Source of the DNA: Myotis daubentonii | Lineage: Eukaryota > Chordata > Mammalia > Chiroptera > Vespertilionidae | Length of the DNA: 64,000 bases | Direction: 5' to 3' | Assembly (NCBI RefSeq): GCF_963259705.1 | Contig: NC_081844.1 | Location: 9,781,715 to 9,845,714 of the forward strand | Shown: one piece after another, positions 37,803-51,627 of the stretch | Numbering within the stretch: the stretch's first letter is position 1 | Layout of the letters: each line of letters begins with the position of its first letter | The notes under the pieces: model-generated | What the model saw: the letters and a program-made list of their open reading frames with translations, nothing else | What the model was told of the DNA's origin: nothing | Databases searched by the model: none | Program-made: the position numbers and the translations under genes

Positions 37803-39987
37803 TACTTAGATTCTATTTACTTGTGTTTTAACTGTTTGTTACACGTTCATATTCATTTCCTGGAAAGAAAACTGAGTATTTTAAGAGTTTTAACACATTC
37901 TCACAGTTTCCTTAGAATTATATACTAGAACCTTGAGGATATAAACTGTCTCAGTCAAAAAAAGCCGTGGCAACTCAGGATCAACTGTAAACATAAACAG
38001 TATTCTCCTCATTTCAAATCATTATACACAAGTACTGAGCTCTATAAACAGGAATTCTTAAAGTTTGAAATGACATTTTAGTTAAAACGCCACTTAAAAG
38101 AGCCTGAGTTGTTAATATTATCAGAATTGCCGTCATTTCAGAGCTTTCCACCTCTCATCTCGGTAACTGAACTGGGCCTTAAATGTAGTTAGATTCTATT
38201 TACTTGTGTTTCAACTGTTTGTTACACGTTCATATTCATTTCCTGGAAAGAGAATTGTGTATTTTTAGAGTTTTAACACATTTTGACAGTTTCCTGAGAA
38301 GTATATACTAGAACTTTCAGGATATAAACTGTTTCAGTCAAAAAACGCCACGGCTACTCAGGTTCACGTGTAAACATAAACAGTATTCTCCACATTTCAA
38401 ATCATTATACACAAGTTCTGAGCTCTATAAACAGGAATTCTTAAAGTTCCGGAGAGGTTAATATTATCAGAATTCTCGTCATTTCAAAGTTCCTACCTGT
38501 AATCTCGGGAATTGAACTCGGCTTTAAATGTAGTTAGATTCTATTTACTTGTTTTTTTAACTGTTTGTTACACGTTCATATTCATTTCCTGGAAAGAATA
38601 CTGTGTATTTTAAGAGTTTTAACACATTCTCACAGTTTCCTTAGAATTATATACTAGAACCTTGAGGATATAAACTGTCTCAGTCAAAAAAAGCCAGGGC
38701 GACTCAGGATCAACTGTAAACATAAACAGTGTTCTCGTCATTTCAAATCATTATACACTAGTTCTTAGCTCTATAAACAGGAATTCTTAAAGTTTGAAAT
38801 GACATTTTAGTGAAAACGCCACTTAAAATAGCCTGAGTTGTTAATATTATCAGAATTGCCGTCATTTCAGAGCTTTCGACCTGTAATCTCGGTAACTGAA
38901 CTCGGCCTTAAATGAAGTTAGATTCTATTTACTTGTGTTTCAACTGTTTGTTACACGTTCATATTCATTTCCTGGAAAGAAAATTGTGTATTTTAAGAGT
39001 TTTAACACATTTTGACAGTTTCCTGAGAAGTATATACTAGAACCTTCAGGATATAAACTGTTTCAGTCAAAAAACGCCACGGCAACTCAGAATCAACTGT
39101 AAACATAAACAGTATTCTCCACATTTCAAATCATTATACACAAGTTCTGAGCTCTATAAACAGGAATTCTTAAAGTTCCGGAGATGTTAATATTATCAGA
39201 ATTCTCGTCATTTCAAAGTTTCTACCTGTAATCTCGGGAATTGAACTCGGCTTTAAATGTAGTTAGATTCTATTTACTTGTTTTTTAACTGTTTGTTACA
39301 CGTTCATATTCATTTCCTGGAAAGAAAACTGAGTATTTTAAGAGTTTTAACACATTCTCACAGTTTCCTTAGAATTATATAATAGAACCTTGAGGATATA
39401 AACTGTCTCAGTCAAAAAAAGCCGTGGCAACTCAGGATCAACTGTAAACATAAACAGTATTCTCCTCATTTCAAATCATTATACACAAGTACTGAGCTCT
39501 ATAAACAGGAATTCGTAAAGTTTGAAATGACATTTTAGTTAAAACGCCACTTAAAATAGCCTGAGTTGTTAATATTATCAGAATTGCCGACATTTCAGAG
39601 TTTTCGATCTGTAATCTTGGTAACTAAACTCGGCCTTAAATGAAGTTAAATTCTATTTACTTGTGTTTCAACTGTTTGTTACACGTTCATATTCATTTCC
39701 TGGAAAGAAAATTGTGTATTTTAAGAGTTTTAACACATTTTGACAGTTTCCTGAGAAGTATATACTAGAACCTTCAGGATATAAACTGTTTCAGTCAAAA
39801 AAGGCCACGGCAACTCAGAATCAACTGTAAACATAAACAGTATTCTCCACATTTCAAATCATTATACACAAGTTCTGAGCTCTATAAACAGGAATTCTTA
39901 AAGTTCCGGAGAGGTTAATATTATCAGAATTCTCGTCATTTCAAAGTTCCTACCTGTAATCTCGGGAATTGAACTCGGCTTTAAATG
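37803..39987. repeat. 6-mer HOR copy A (2185 bp)
   Basis: Monomer starts 37803 (L, III-b), 38186 (S, IV-q), 38531 (L, I-d, 384 bp), 38915 (S, II-p), 39260 (L, III-c), 39643 (S, II-q). The IV-q monomer has 'gaactttcagg' and 'ggttcacgtgtaaac', seen only in this monomer class. The following L has one extra T ('gtttttttaac'). The last two monomers show 'taactaaac' and 'gaagttaaattc'. Confidence 0.88.
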
Positions 39988-42172
39988 TAGTTAGATTCTA
40001 TTTACTTGTTTTTTAACTGTTTGTTACACGTTCATATTCATTTCCTGGAAAGAATACTGTGTATTTTAAGAGTTTTAACACATTCTCACAGTTTCCTTAG
40101 AATTATATACTAGAACCTTGAGGATATAAACTGTCTCAGTCAAAAAAAGCCGTGGCAACTCAGGATCAACTGTAAATATAAACAGTATTCTCCTCATTTC
40201 AAATCATTATACACAAGTACTGAGCTCTATAAACAGGAATTCTTAAAGTTTGAAATGACATTTTAGTTAAAACGCCACTTAAAAGAGCCTGAGTTGTTAA
40301 TATTATCAGAATTGCCGTCATTTCAGAGCTTTCCACCTCTCATCTCGGTAACTGAACTGGGCCTTAAATGTAGTTAGATTCTATTTACTTGTGTTTCAAC
40401 TGTTTGTTACACGTTCATATTCATTTCCTGGAAAGAGAATTGTGTATTTTTAGAGTTTTAACACATTTTGACAGTTTCCTGAGAAGTATATACTAGAACT
40501 TTCAGGATATAAACTGTTTCAGTCAAAAAACGCCACGGCAACTCAGGTTCACGTGTAAACATAAACAGTATTCTCCACATTTCAAGTCATTATACACAAG
40601 TTCTGAGCTCTATAAACAGGAATTCTTAAAGTTCCGGAGAGGTTAATATTATCAGAATTCTCGTCATTTCAAAGTTTCTACCTGTAATCTCGGGAATTGA
40701 ACTCGGCTTTAAATGTAGTTAGATTCTATTTACTTGTTTTTTTAACTGTTTGTTACACGTTCATATTCATTTCCTGGAAAGAATACTGTGTATTTTAAGA
40801 GTTTTAACACATTCTCACAGTTTCCTTAGAATTATATACTAGAACCTTGAGGATATAAACTGTCTCAGTCAAAAAAAGGCAGGGCGACTCAGGATCAACT
40901 GTAAACATAAACAGTGTTCTCGTCATTTCAAATCATTATACACTAGTTCTTAGCTCTATAAACAGGAATTCTTAAAGTTTGAAATGACATTTTAGTGAAA
41001 ACGCCACTTAAAATAGCCTGAGTTGTTAATATTATCAGAATTGCCGTCATTTCAGAGCTTTCGACCTGTAATCTCAGTAACTGAACTCGGCCTTAAATGA
41101 AGTTAGATTCTATTTACTTGTGTTTCAACTGTTTGTTACACGTTCATATTCATTTCCTGGAAAGAAAATTGTGTATTTTTAGAGTTTTAACACATTTTGA
41201 CAGTTTCCTGAGAAGTATATACTAGAACCTTCAGGATATAAACTGTTTCAGTCAAAAAACGCCACGGCAACTCAGAATCAACTGTAAACATAAACAGTAT
41301 TCTCCACATTTCAAATCATTATACACAAGTTCTGAGCTCTATAAACAGGAATTCTTAAAGTTCCGGAGATGTTAATATTATCAGAATTCTCGTCATTTCA
41401 AAGTTTATACCTGTAATCTCGGGAATTGAACTCGGCTTTAAATGTAGTTAGATTCTATTTACTTGTTTTTTAACTGTTTGTTACACGTTCATATTCATTT
41501 CCTGGAAAGAAAACTGAGTATTTTAAGAGTTTTAACACATTCTCACAGTTTCCTTAGAATTATATAATAGAACCTTGAGGATATAAACTGTCTCAGTCAA
41601 AAAAAGCCGTGGCAACTCAGGATCAACTGTAAACATAAACAGTATTCTCCTCATTTCAAATCATTATACACAAGTACTGAGCTCTATAAACAGGAATTCG
41701 TAAAGTTTGAAATGACATTTTAGTTAAAACGCCACTTAATATAGCCTGAGTTGTTAATATTATCAGAATTGCCGACATTTCAAAGTTTTCGATCTGTAAT
41801 CTTGGTAACTGAACTCGGCCTTAAATGAAGTTAGATTCTATTTACTTGTGTTTCAACTGTTTGTTACACGTTCATATTCATTTCCTGGAAAGAAAATTGT
41901 GTATTTTAAGAGTTTTAACACATTTTGACAGTTTCCTGAGAAGTATATACTAGAACCTTCAGGATATAAACTGTTTCAGTCAAAAAACGCCACGGCAACT
42001 CAGAATCAACTGTAAACATAAACAGTATTCTCCACATTTCAAATCATTATACACAAGTTCTGAGCTCTATAAACAGGAATTCTTAAAGTTCCGGAGATGT
42101 TAATATTATCAGAATTCTCGTCATTTCAAAGTTTCTACCTGTAATCTCGGGAATTGAACTCGGCTTTAAATG
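39988..42172. repeat. 6-mer HOR copy B (2185 bp)
   Basis: Monomer starts 39988 (L, I-b), 40371 (S, IV-q), 40716 (L, I-d, 384 bp), 41100 (S, II-p), 41445 (L, III-c), 41828 (S, II-p). Same order as 37803-39987, but the first monomer has head I with 'gccgtgg' (head I to III switch), and there are private changes 'gtaaatataaac' (near 40174), 'aggcagggcg', 'ctcagtaac' (near 41075), 'cttaatatag' and 'tttcaaagttttcg'. Confidence 0.86.
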
Positions 42173-44351
42173 TACTTAGATTCTATTTACTTGTGTTTTA
42201 ACTGTTTGTTACACGTTCATATTCATTTCCTGGAAAGAAAACTGAGTATTTTAAGAGTTTTAACACATTCTCACAGTTTCCTTAGAATTATATACTAGAA
42301 CCTTGAGGATATAAACTGTCTCAGTCAAAAAAAGCCGTGGCAACTCAGGATCAACTGTAAACATAAACAGTATTCTCCTCATTTCAAATCATTATACACA
42401 AGTACTGAGCTCTATAAACAGGAATTCTTAAAGTTTGAAATGACATTTTAGTTAAAACGCCACTTAAAAGAGCCTGAGTTGTTAATATTATCAGAATTGC
42501 CGTCATTTCAGAGCTTTCCACCTCTCATCTCGGTAACTGAACTGGGCCTTAAATGTAGTTAGATTCTATTTACTTGTGTTTCAACTGTTTGTTACACGTT
42601 CATATTCATTTCCTGGAAAGAGAATTGTGTATTTTTAGAGTTTTAACACATTTTGACAGTTTCCTGAGAAGTATATACTAGAACTTTCAGGATATAAACT
42701 GTTTCAGTCAAAAAACTCCACGGCAACTCAGGTTCACGTGTAAACATAAACAGTATTCTCCACATTTCAAGTCATTATACACAAGTTCTGAGCTCTATAA
42801 ACAGGAATTCTTAAAGTTCCGGAGAGGTTAATATTATCAGAATTCTCGTCATTTCAAAGTTCCTACCAGTAATCTCGGGAATTGAACTCGGCTTTAAATG
42901 TAGTTAGATTCTATTTACTTGTTTTTTAACTGTTTGTTACACGTTCATATTCATTTCCTGGAAAGAAAACTGAGTATTTTAAGAGTTTTAACACATTCTC
43001 ACAGTTTCCTTAGAATTATATACTAGAACCTTGAGGATATAAACTGTCTCAGTCAAAAAAAGCCATGGCGACTCAGGATCAACTGTAAACATAAACAGTA
43101 TTCTCGTCATTTCAAATCATTATACACTAGTTCTTAGCTCTATAAACAGGAATTCTTAAAGTTTGAAATGACATTTTAGTGAAAACGCCACTTAAAATAG
43201 CCTGAGTTGTTAATATTATCAGAATTGCCGTCATTTCAGAGCTTTCGACCTGTAATCTCGGTAACTGAACTCGGCCTTAAATGAAGTTAGATTCTATTTA
43301 CTTGTGTTTCAACTGTTTGTTACACGTTCATATTCATTTCCTGGAAAGAAAATTGTGTATTTTAAGAGTTTTAACACATTTTGACAGTTTCCTGAGAAGT
43401 ATATACTAGAACCTTCAGGATATAAACTGTTTCAGTCAAAAAACGCCACGGCAACTCAGAATCAACTGTAAACATAAACAGTATTCTCCACATTTCAAAT
43501 CATTATACACAAGTTCTGAGCTCTATAAACAGGAATTCTTAAAGTTCCGGAGATGTTAATATTATCAGAATTCTCGTCATTTCAAAGTTTCTACCTGTAA
43601 TCTCGGGAATTGAACTCGGCTTTAAATGTACTTAGATTCTATTTACTTGTGTTTTAACTGTTTGTTACACGTTCATATTCATTTCCTGGAAAGAAAACTG
43701 AGTATTTTAAGAGTTTTAACACATTCTCACAGTTTCCTTAGAATTATATACTAGAACCTTGAGGATATAAACTGTCTCAGTCAAAAAAAGCCGTGGCAAC
43801 TCAGGATCAACTGTAAACATAAACAGTATTCTCCTCATTTCAAATCATTATACACAAGTACTGAGCTCTATAAACAGGAATTCGTAAAGTTTGAAATGAC
43901 ATTTTAGTTAAAACGCCACTTAAAATAGCCTGAGTTGTTAATATTATCAGAATTGCCGACATTTCAGAGTTTTCGATCTGTAATCTTGGTAACTGAACTC
44001 GGCCTTAAATGAAGTTAGATTCTATTGTGTTTCAACTGTTTGTTACACGTTCATATTCATTTCCTGGAAAGAAAATTGTGTATTTTAAGAGTTTTAACAC
44101 ATTTTGACAGTTTCCTGAGAAGTATATACTAGAACCTTCAGGATATAAACTGTTTCAGTCAAAAAACGCCACGGCAACTCAGAATCAACTGTAAACATAA
44201 ACAGTATTCTCCACATTTCAAATCATTATACACAAGTTCTGAGCTCTATAAACAGGAATTCTTAAAGTTCCGGAGAGGTTAATATTATCAGAATTCTCGT
44301 CATTTCAAAGTTCCTACCTGTAATCTCGGGAATTGAACTCGGCTTTAAATG
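42173..44351. repeat. 6-mer HOR copy C (2179 bp)
   Basis: Monomer starts 42173 (L, III-b), 42556 (S, IV-q), 42901 (L, III-d), 43284 (S, II-p), 43629 (L, III-c), 44012 (S, II-q, 340 bp). The third monomer has head III with 'gccatggcg' instead of the head I of copies A and B. The last has the same 5-bp deletion as those at 36735 and 45463. The IV-q monomer shows 'aactccacgg' (near 42716) and 'ctaccagtaat'. Confidence 0.86.
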
Positions 44352-46530
44352 TAGTTAGATTCTATTTACTTGTTTTTTAACTGTTTGTTACACGTTCATA
44401 TTCATTTCCTGGAAAGAATACTGTGTATTTTAAGAGTTTTAACACATTTTCACAGTTTCCTTAGAATTATATACTAGAACCTTGAGGATATAAACTGTCT
44501 CAGTCAAAAAAAGCCAGGGCGACTCAGGATCAACTGTAAACATAAACAGTGTTCTCGTCATTTCAAATCATTATACACTAGTTCTTAGCTCTATAAACAG
44601 GAATTCTTAAAGTTTGAAATGACATTTTAGTGAAAACGCCACTTAAAATAGCCTGAGTTGTTAATATTATCAGAATTGCCGTCATTTCAGAGCTTTCGAC
44701 CTGTAATCTCGGTAACTGAACTCGGCCTTAAATGAAGTTAGATTCTATTTACTTGTGTTTCAACTGTTTGTTACACGTTCATATTCATTTCCTGGAAAGA
44801 AAATTGTGTATTTTAAGAGTTTTAACACATTTTGACAGTTTCCTGAGAAGTATATACTAGAACCTTCAGGATATAAACTGTTTCAGTCAAAAAACGCCAC
44901 GGCAACTCAGAATCAACTGTAAACATAAACAGTATTCTCCACATTTCAAATCATTATACACAAGTTCTGAGCTCTATAAACAGGAATTCTTAAAGTTCCG
45001 GAGATGTTAATATTATCAGAATTCTCGTCATTTCAAAGTTTCTACCTGTAATCTCGGGAATTGAACTCGGCTTTAAATGTACTTAGATTCTATTTACTTG
45101 TGTTTTAACTGTTTGTTACACGTTCATATTCATTTCCTGGAAAGAAAACGGAGTGTTTTAAGAGTTTTAACACATTCTCACAGTTTCCTTAGAATTATAT
45201 ACTAGAACCTTGAGGATATAAACTGTCTCAGTCAAAAAAAGCCATGGCGACTCAGGATCAACTGTAAACATAAACAGTATTCTCCTCATTTCAAATCATT
45301 ATACACAAGTACTGAGCTCTATAAACAGGAATTCGTAAAGTTTGAAATGACATTTTAGTTAAAACGCCACTTAAAATAGCCTGAGTTGTTAATATTATCA
45401 GAATTGCCGACATTTCAGAGTTTTCGATCTGTAATCTTGGTAACTGAACTCGGCCTTAAATGAAGTTAGATTCTATTGTGTTTCAACTGTTTGTTACACG
45501 TTCATATTCATTTCCTGGAAAGAAAATTGTGTATTTTAAGAGTTTTAACACATTTTGACAGTTTCCTGAGAAGTATATACTAGAACCTTCAGGATATAAA
45601 CTGTTTCAGTCAAAAAACGCCACGGCAACTCAGAATCAACTGTAAACATAAACAGTATTCTCCACATTTCAAATCATTACACACAAGTTCTGAGCTCTAT
45701 AAACAGGAATTCTTAAAGTTCCGGAGAGGTTAATATTATCAGAATTCTCGTCATTTCAAAGTTCCTACCTGTAATCTCGGGAATTGAACTCGGCTTTAAA
45801 TGTAGTTAGATTCTATTTACTTGTTTTTTAACTGTTTGTTACACGTTCATATTCATTTCCTGGAAAGAATACTGTGTATTTTAAGAGTTTTAACACATTC
45901 TCACAGTTTCCTTAGAATTATATACTAGAACCTTGAGGATATAAACTGTCTCAGTCAAAAAAAGCCAGGGCGACTCAGGATCAACTGTAAACATAAACAG
46001 TGTTCTCGTCATTTCAAATCATTATACACTAGTTCTTAGCTCTATAAACAGGAATTCTTAAAGTTTGAAATGACATTTTAGTGAAAACGCCACTTAAAAT
46101 AGCCTGAGTTGTTAATATTATCAGAATTGCCGTCATTTCAGAGCTTTCGACCTGTAATCTCGGTAACTGAACTCGGCCTTAAATGAAGTTAGATTCTATT
46201 TACTTGTGTTTCAACTGTTTGTTACACGTTCATATTCATTTCCTGGAAAGAAAATTGTGTATTTTAAGAGTTTTAACACATTTTGACAGTTTCCTGAGAA
46301 GTATATACTAGAACCTTCAGGATATAAACTGTTTCAGTCAAAAAACGCCACGGCAACTCAGAATCAACTGTAAACATAAACAGTATTCTCCACATTTCAA
46401 ATCATTATACACAAGTTCTGAGCTCTATAAACAGGAATTCTTAAAGTTCCGGAGATGTTAATATTATCAGAATTCTCGTCATTTCAAAGTTTCTACCTGT
46501 AATCTCGGGAATTGAACTCGGCTTTAAATG
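44352..46530. repeat. 4-mer plus dimer with 5-bp-deleted S monomer (2179 bp)
   Basis: Monomer starts 44352 (L, I-d), 44735 (S, II-p), 45080 (L, III-c), 45463 (S, II-q, 340 bp), 45803 (L, I-d), 46186 (S, II-p). The series matches 35625-37802, 8727 bp upstream, and also repeats the L-S-L-S(340) series at 42901-44351. The L at 45080 has 'aaaacggagtg', and the S at 45463 has 'cattacaca'. Confidence 0.87.
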
Positions 46531-48715
46531 TACTTAGATTCTATTTACTTGTGTTTTAACTGTTTGTTACACGTTCATATTCATTTCCTGGAAAGAAAAC
46601 TGAGTATTTTAAGAGTTTTAACACATTCTCACAGTTTCCTTAGAATTATATACTAGAACCTTGAGGATATAAACTGTCTCAGTCAAAAAAAGCCGTGGCA
46701 ACTCAGGATCAACTGTAAACATAAACAGTATTCTCCTCATTTCAAATCATTATACACAAGTACTGAGCTCTATAAACAGGAATTCTTAAAGTTTGAAATG
46801 ACATTTTAGTTAAAACGCCACTTAAAAGAGCCTGAGTTGTTAATATTATCAGAATTGCCGTCATTTCAGAGCTTTCCACCTCTCATCTCGGTAACTGAAC
46901 TGGGCCTTAAATGTAGTTAGATTCTATTTACTTGTGTTTCAACTGTTTGTTACACGTTCATATTCATTTCCTGGAAAGAGAATTGTGTATTTTTAGAGTT
47001 TTAACACATTTTGACAGTTTCCTGAGAAGTATATACTAGAACTTTCAGGATATAAACTGTTTCAGTCAAAAAACGCCACGGCAACTCAGGTTCACCTGTA
47101 AACATAAACAGTATTCTCCACATTTCAAGTCATTATACACAAGTTCTGAGCTCTATAAACAGGAATTCTTAAAGTTCCGGAGAGGTTAATATTATCAGAA
47201 TTCTCGTCATTTCAAAGTTTCTACCTGTAATCTCGGGAATTGAACTCGGCTTTAAATGTAGTTAGATTCTATTTACTTGTTTTTTTAACTGTTTGTTACA
47301 CGTTCATATTCATTTCCTGGAAAGAATACTGTGTATTTTAAGAGTTTTAACACATTCTCACAGTTTCCTTAGAATTATATACTAGAACCTTGAGGATATA
47401 AACTGTCTCAGTCAAAAAAAGCCAGGGCGACTCAGGATCAACTGTAAACATAAACAGTGTTCTCGTCATTTCAAATCATTATACACTAGTTCTTAGCTCT
47501 ATAAACAGGAATTCTTAAAGTTTGAAATGACATTTTAGTGAAAACGCCACTTAAAATAGCCTGAGTTGTTAATATTATCAGAATTGCCGTCATTTCAGAG
47601 CTTTCGACCTGTAATCTCGGTAACTGAACTCGGCCTTAAATGAAGTTAGATTCTATTTACTTGTGTTTCAACTGTTTGTTACACGTTCATATTCATTTCC
47701 TGGAAAGAAAATTGTGTATTTTAAGAGTTTTAACACATTTTGACAGTTTCCTGAGAAGTATATACTAGAACCTTCAGGATATAAACTGTTTCAGTCAAAA
47801 AACGCCACGGCAACTCAGAATCAACTGTAAACATAAACAGTATTCTCCACATTTCAAATCATTATACACAAGTTCTGAGCTCTATAAACAGGAATTCTTA
47901 AAGTTCCGGAGATGTTAATATTATCAGAATTCTCGTCATTTCAAAGTTTCTACCTGTAATCTCGGGAATTGAACTCGGCTTTAAATGTACTTAGATTCTA
48001 TTTACTTGTGTTTTAACTGTTTGTTACACGTTCATATTCATTTCCTGGAAAGAAAACTGAGTATTTTAAGAGTTTTAACACATTCTCACAGTTTCCTTAG
48101 AATTATATACTAGAACCTTGAGGATATATACTGTCTCAGTCAAAAAAAGCCGTGGCAACTCAGGATCAACTGTAAACATAAACAGTATTCTCCTCATTTC
48201 AAATCATTATACACAAGTACTGAGCTCTATAAACAGGAATTCTTAATGTTTGAAATGACATTGCAGTTAAAACGCCACTTAAAATAGCCTGAGTTGTTAA
48301 TATTATCAGAATTGCCGACATTTCAGAGTTTTCGATCTGTAATCTTGGTAACTGAACTCGGCCTTAAATGAAGTTAGATTCTATTTACTTGTGTTTCAAC
48401 TGTTTGTTACACGTTCATATTCATTTCCTGGAAAGAAAATTGTGTATTTTAAGAGTTTTAACACATTTTGACAGTTTCCTGAGAAGTATATACTAGAACC
48501 TTCAGGATATAAACTGTTTCAGTCAAAAAACGCCACAGCAACTCAGAATCAACTGTAAACATAAACAGTATTCTCCACATTTCAAATCATTATACACAAG
48601 TTCTGAGCTCTATAAACAGGAATTCTTAAAGTTCCGGAGAGGTTAATATTATCAGAATTCTCGTCATTTCAAAGTTCCTACCTGTAATCTCGGGAATTGA
48701 ACTCGGCTTTAAATG
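46531..48715. repeat. 6-mer HOR copy D (2185 bp)
   Basis: Monomer starts 46531 (L, III-b), 46914 (S, IV-q), 47259 (L, I-d, 384 bp), 47643 (S, II-p), 47988 (L, III-c), 48371 (S, II-q). Same plan as copy A, including the extra T at the start of the 384-bp monomer. The IV-q monomer reads 'ggttcacctgtaaac'. The 47988 monomer is the first with 'cttaatgtttg' and 'cattgcagtt', variants then carried through the 8-mers downstream; it also has 'gatatatactg'. Confidence 0.88.
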
Positions 48716-51627
48716 TAGTTAGATTCTATTTACTTGTTTTTTAACTGTTTGTTACACGTTCATATTCATTTCCTGGAAAGAATACTGTGTATTTTAAGAG
48801 TTTTAACACATTCTCACAGTTTCCTTAGAATTATATACTAGAACCTTGAGGATATAAACTGTCTCAGTCAAAAAAAGCCAGGGCGACTCAGGATCAACTG
48901 TAAACATAAACAGTGTTCTCGTCATTTCAAATCATTATACACAAGTTCTGAGTTCTATAAACAGGAATTCTTAAAGTTTGAAATGACATTTTAGTTAAAA
49001 CGCCACTTAAAAGAGCCTGAGTTGTTAATATTATCAGAATTGCCGTCATTTCAGAGCTTTCCACCTCTCATCTCGGTAACTGAACTGGGCCTTAAATGTA
49101 GTTAGATTCTATTTACTTGTGTTTCAACTGTTTGTTACACGTTCATATTCATTTCCTGGAAAGAAAATTGTGTATTTTAAGAGTTTTAACACATTTTGAC
49201 AGTTTCCTGAGAAGTATATACTAGAACCTTCAGGATATAAACTGTTTCAGTCAAAAAACGCCACGGCAACTCAGAATCAACTGTAAACATAAACAGTATT
49301 CTCCACATTTCAAATCATTATACACAAGTTCTGAGCTCTATAAACAGGAATTCTTAAAGTTCCGGAGAGGTTAATATTATCAGAATTCTCGTCATTTCAA
49401 AGTTCCTACCTGTAATCTCGGGAATTGAACTCGGCTTTAAATGTAGTTAGATTCTATTTACTTGTTTTTTAACTGTTTGTTACACGTTCATATTCATTTC
49501 CTGGAAAGAAAACTGAGTATTTTAAGAGTTTTAACACATTCTCACAGTTTCCTTAGAATTATATACTAGAACCTTGAGGATATAAACTGTCTCAGTCAAA
49601 AAAAGCCATGGCGACTCAGGATCAACTGTAAACATAAACAGTGTTCTCGTCATTTCAAATCATTATACACTAGTTCTTAGCTCTATAAACAGGAATTCTT
49701 AAAGTTTGAAATGACATTTTAGTGAAAACGCCACTTAAAATAGCCTGAGTTGTTAATATTATCAGAATTGCCGTCATTTCAGAGCTTTCGACCTGTAATC
49801 TCGGTAACTGAACTCGGCCTTAAATGAAGTTAGATTCTATTTACTTGTGTTTCAACTGTTTGTTACACGTTCATATTCATTTCCTGGAAAGAAAATTGTG
49901 TATTTTAAGAGTTTTAACACATTTTGACAGTTTCCTGAGAAGTATATACTAGAACCTTCAGGATATAAACTGTTTCAGTCAAAAAACGCCACGGCAACTC
50001 AGAATCAACTGTAAACATAAACAGTATTCTCCACATTTCAAATCATTATACACAAGTTCTGAGCTCTATAAACAGGAATTCTTAAAGTTCCGGAGATGTT
50101 AATATTATCAGAATTCTCGTCATTTCAAAGTTTCTACCTCTAATCTCGGGAATTTAACTCGGCTTTAAATGTACTTAGATTCTATTTACTTGTGTTTTAA
50201 CTGTTTGTTACACGTTCATATTCATTTCCTGGAAAGAAAACTGAGTATTTTAAGAGTTTTAACACATTCTCACAGTTTCCTTAGAATTATATACTAGATC
50301 CTTGAGGATATAAACTGTCTCAGTCAAAAAAAGCCGTGGCAACTCAGGATCAACTGTAAACATAAACAGTATTCTCCTCATTTCAAATCATTATACACAA
50401 GTACTGAGCTCTATAAACAGGAATTCGTAAAGTTTGAAATGACATTTTAGTTAAAACGCCACTTAAAATAGCCTGAGTTGTTAATATTATCAGAATTGCC
50501 GACATTTCAGAGTTTTCGATCTGTAATCTTGGTAACTGAACTCGGCCTTAAATGAAGTTAGATTCTATTTACTTGTGTTTCAACTGTTTGTTACACGTTC
50601 ATATTCATTTCCTGGAAAGAAAATTGTGTATTTTAAGAGTTTTAACACATTTTGACAGTTTCCTGAGAAGTATATACTAGAACCTTCAGGATATAAACTG
50701 TTTCAGTCAAAAAACGCCACGGCAACTCAGAATCAACTGTAAACATACACAGTATTCTCCACATTTCAAATCATTATACACAAGTTCTGAGCTCTATAAA
50801 CAGGAATTCTTAAAGTTCCGGAGATGTTAATATTATCAGAATTCTCGTCATTTCAAAGTTTATACCTGTAATCTCGGGAATTGAACTCGGCTTTAAATGT
50901 ACTTAGATTCTATTTACTTGTGTTTTAACTGTTTGTTACACGTTCATATTCATTTCCTGGAAAGAAAACTGAGTATTTTAAGAGTTTTAACACATTCTCA
51001 CAGTTTCCTTAGAATTATATACTAGAACCTTGAGGATATAAACTGTCTCAGTCAAAAAAAGCCGTGGCAACTCAGGATCAACTGTAAACATAAACAGTAT
51101 TCTCCTCATTTCAAATCATTATACACAAGTACTGAGCTCTATAAACAGGAATTCTTAATGTTTGAAATGACATTGCAGTTAAAACGCCACTTAAAATAGC
51201 CTGAGTTGTTAATATTATCAGAATTGCCGACATTTCAGAGTTTTCGATCTGTAATCTTGGTAACTGAACTCGGCCTTAAATGAAGTTAGATTCTATTTAC
51301 TTGTGTTTCAACTGTTTGTTACACGTTCATATTCATTTCCTGGAAAGAAAATTGTGTATTTTAAGAGTTTTAACACATTTTGACAGTTTCCTGAGAAGTA
51401 TATACTAGAACCTTCAGGATATAAACTGTTTCAGTCAAAAAACGCCACGGCAACTCAGAATCAACTGTAAACATAAACAGTATTCTCCACATTTCAAATC
51501 ATTATACACAAGTTCTGAGCTCTATAAACAGGAATTCTTAAAGTTCCGGAGAGGTTAATATTATCAGAATTCTCGTCATTTCAAAGTTCCTACCTGTAAT
51601 CTCGGGAATTGAACTCGGCTTTAAATG
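48716..51627. repeat. 8-mer HOR copy 1 (2912 bp)
   Basis: Monomer starts 48716 (L, I-b), 49099 (S, II-q), 49444 (L, III-d), 49827 (S, II-p), 50172 (L, III-c), 50555 (S, II-p), 50900 (L, III-c), 51283 (S, II-q): four exact 728-bp dimers. Markers: 'tgagttctat' (48716), 'cctctaatctc' with 'gaatttaac' (49827), 'tagatccttg' (50172), 'acatacacag' (50555), 'cttaatgtttg' and 'cattgcag' (50900). Confidence 0.93.
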
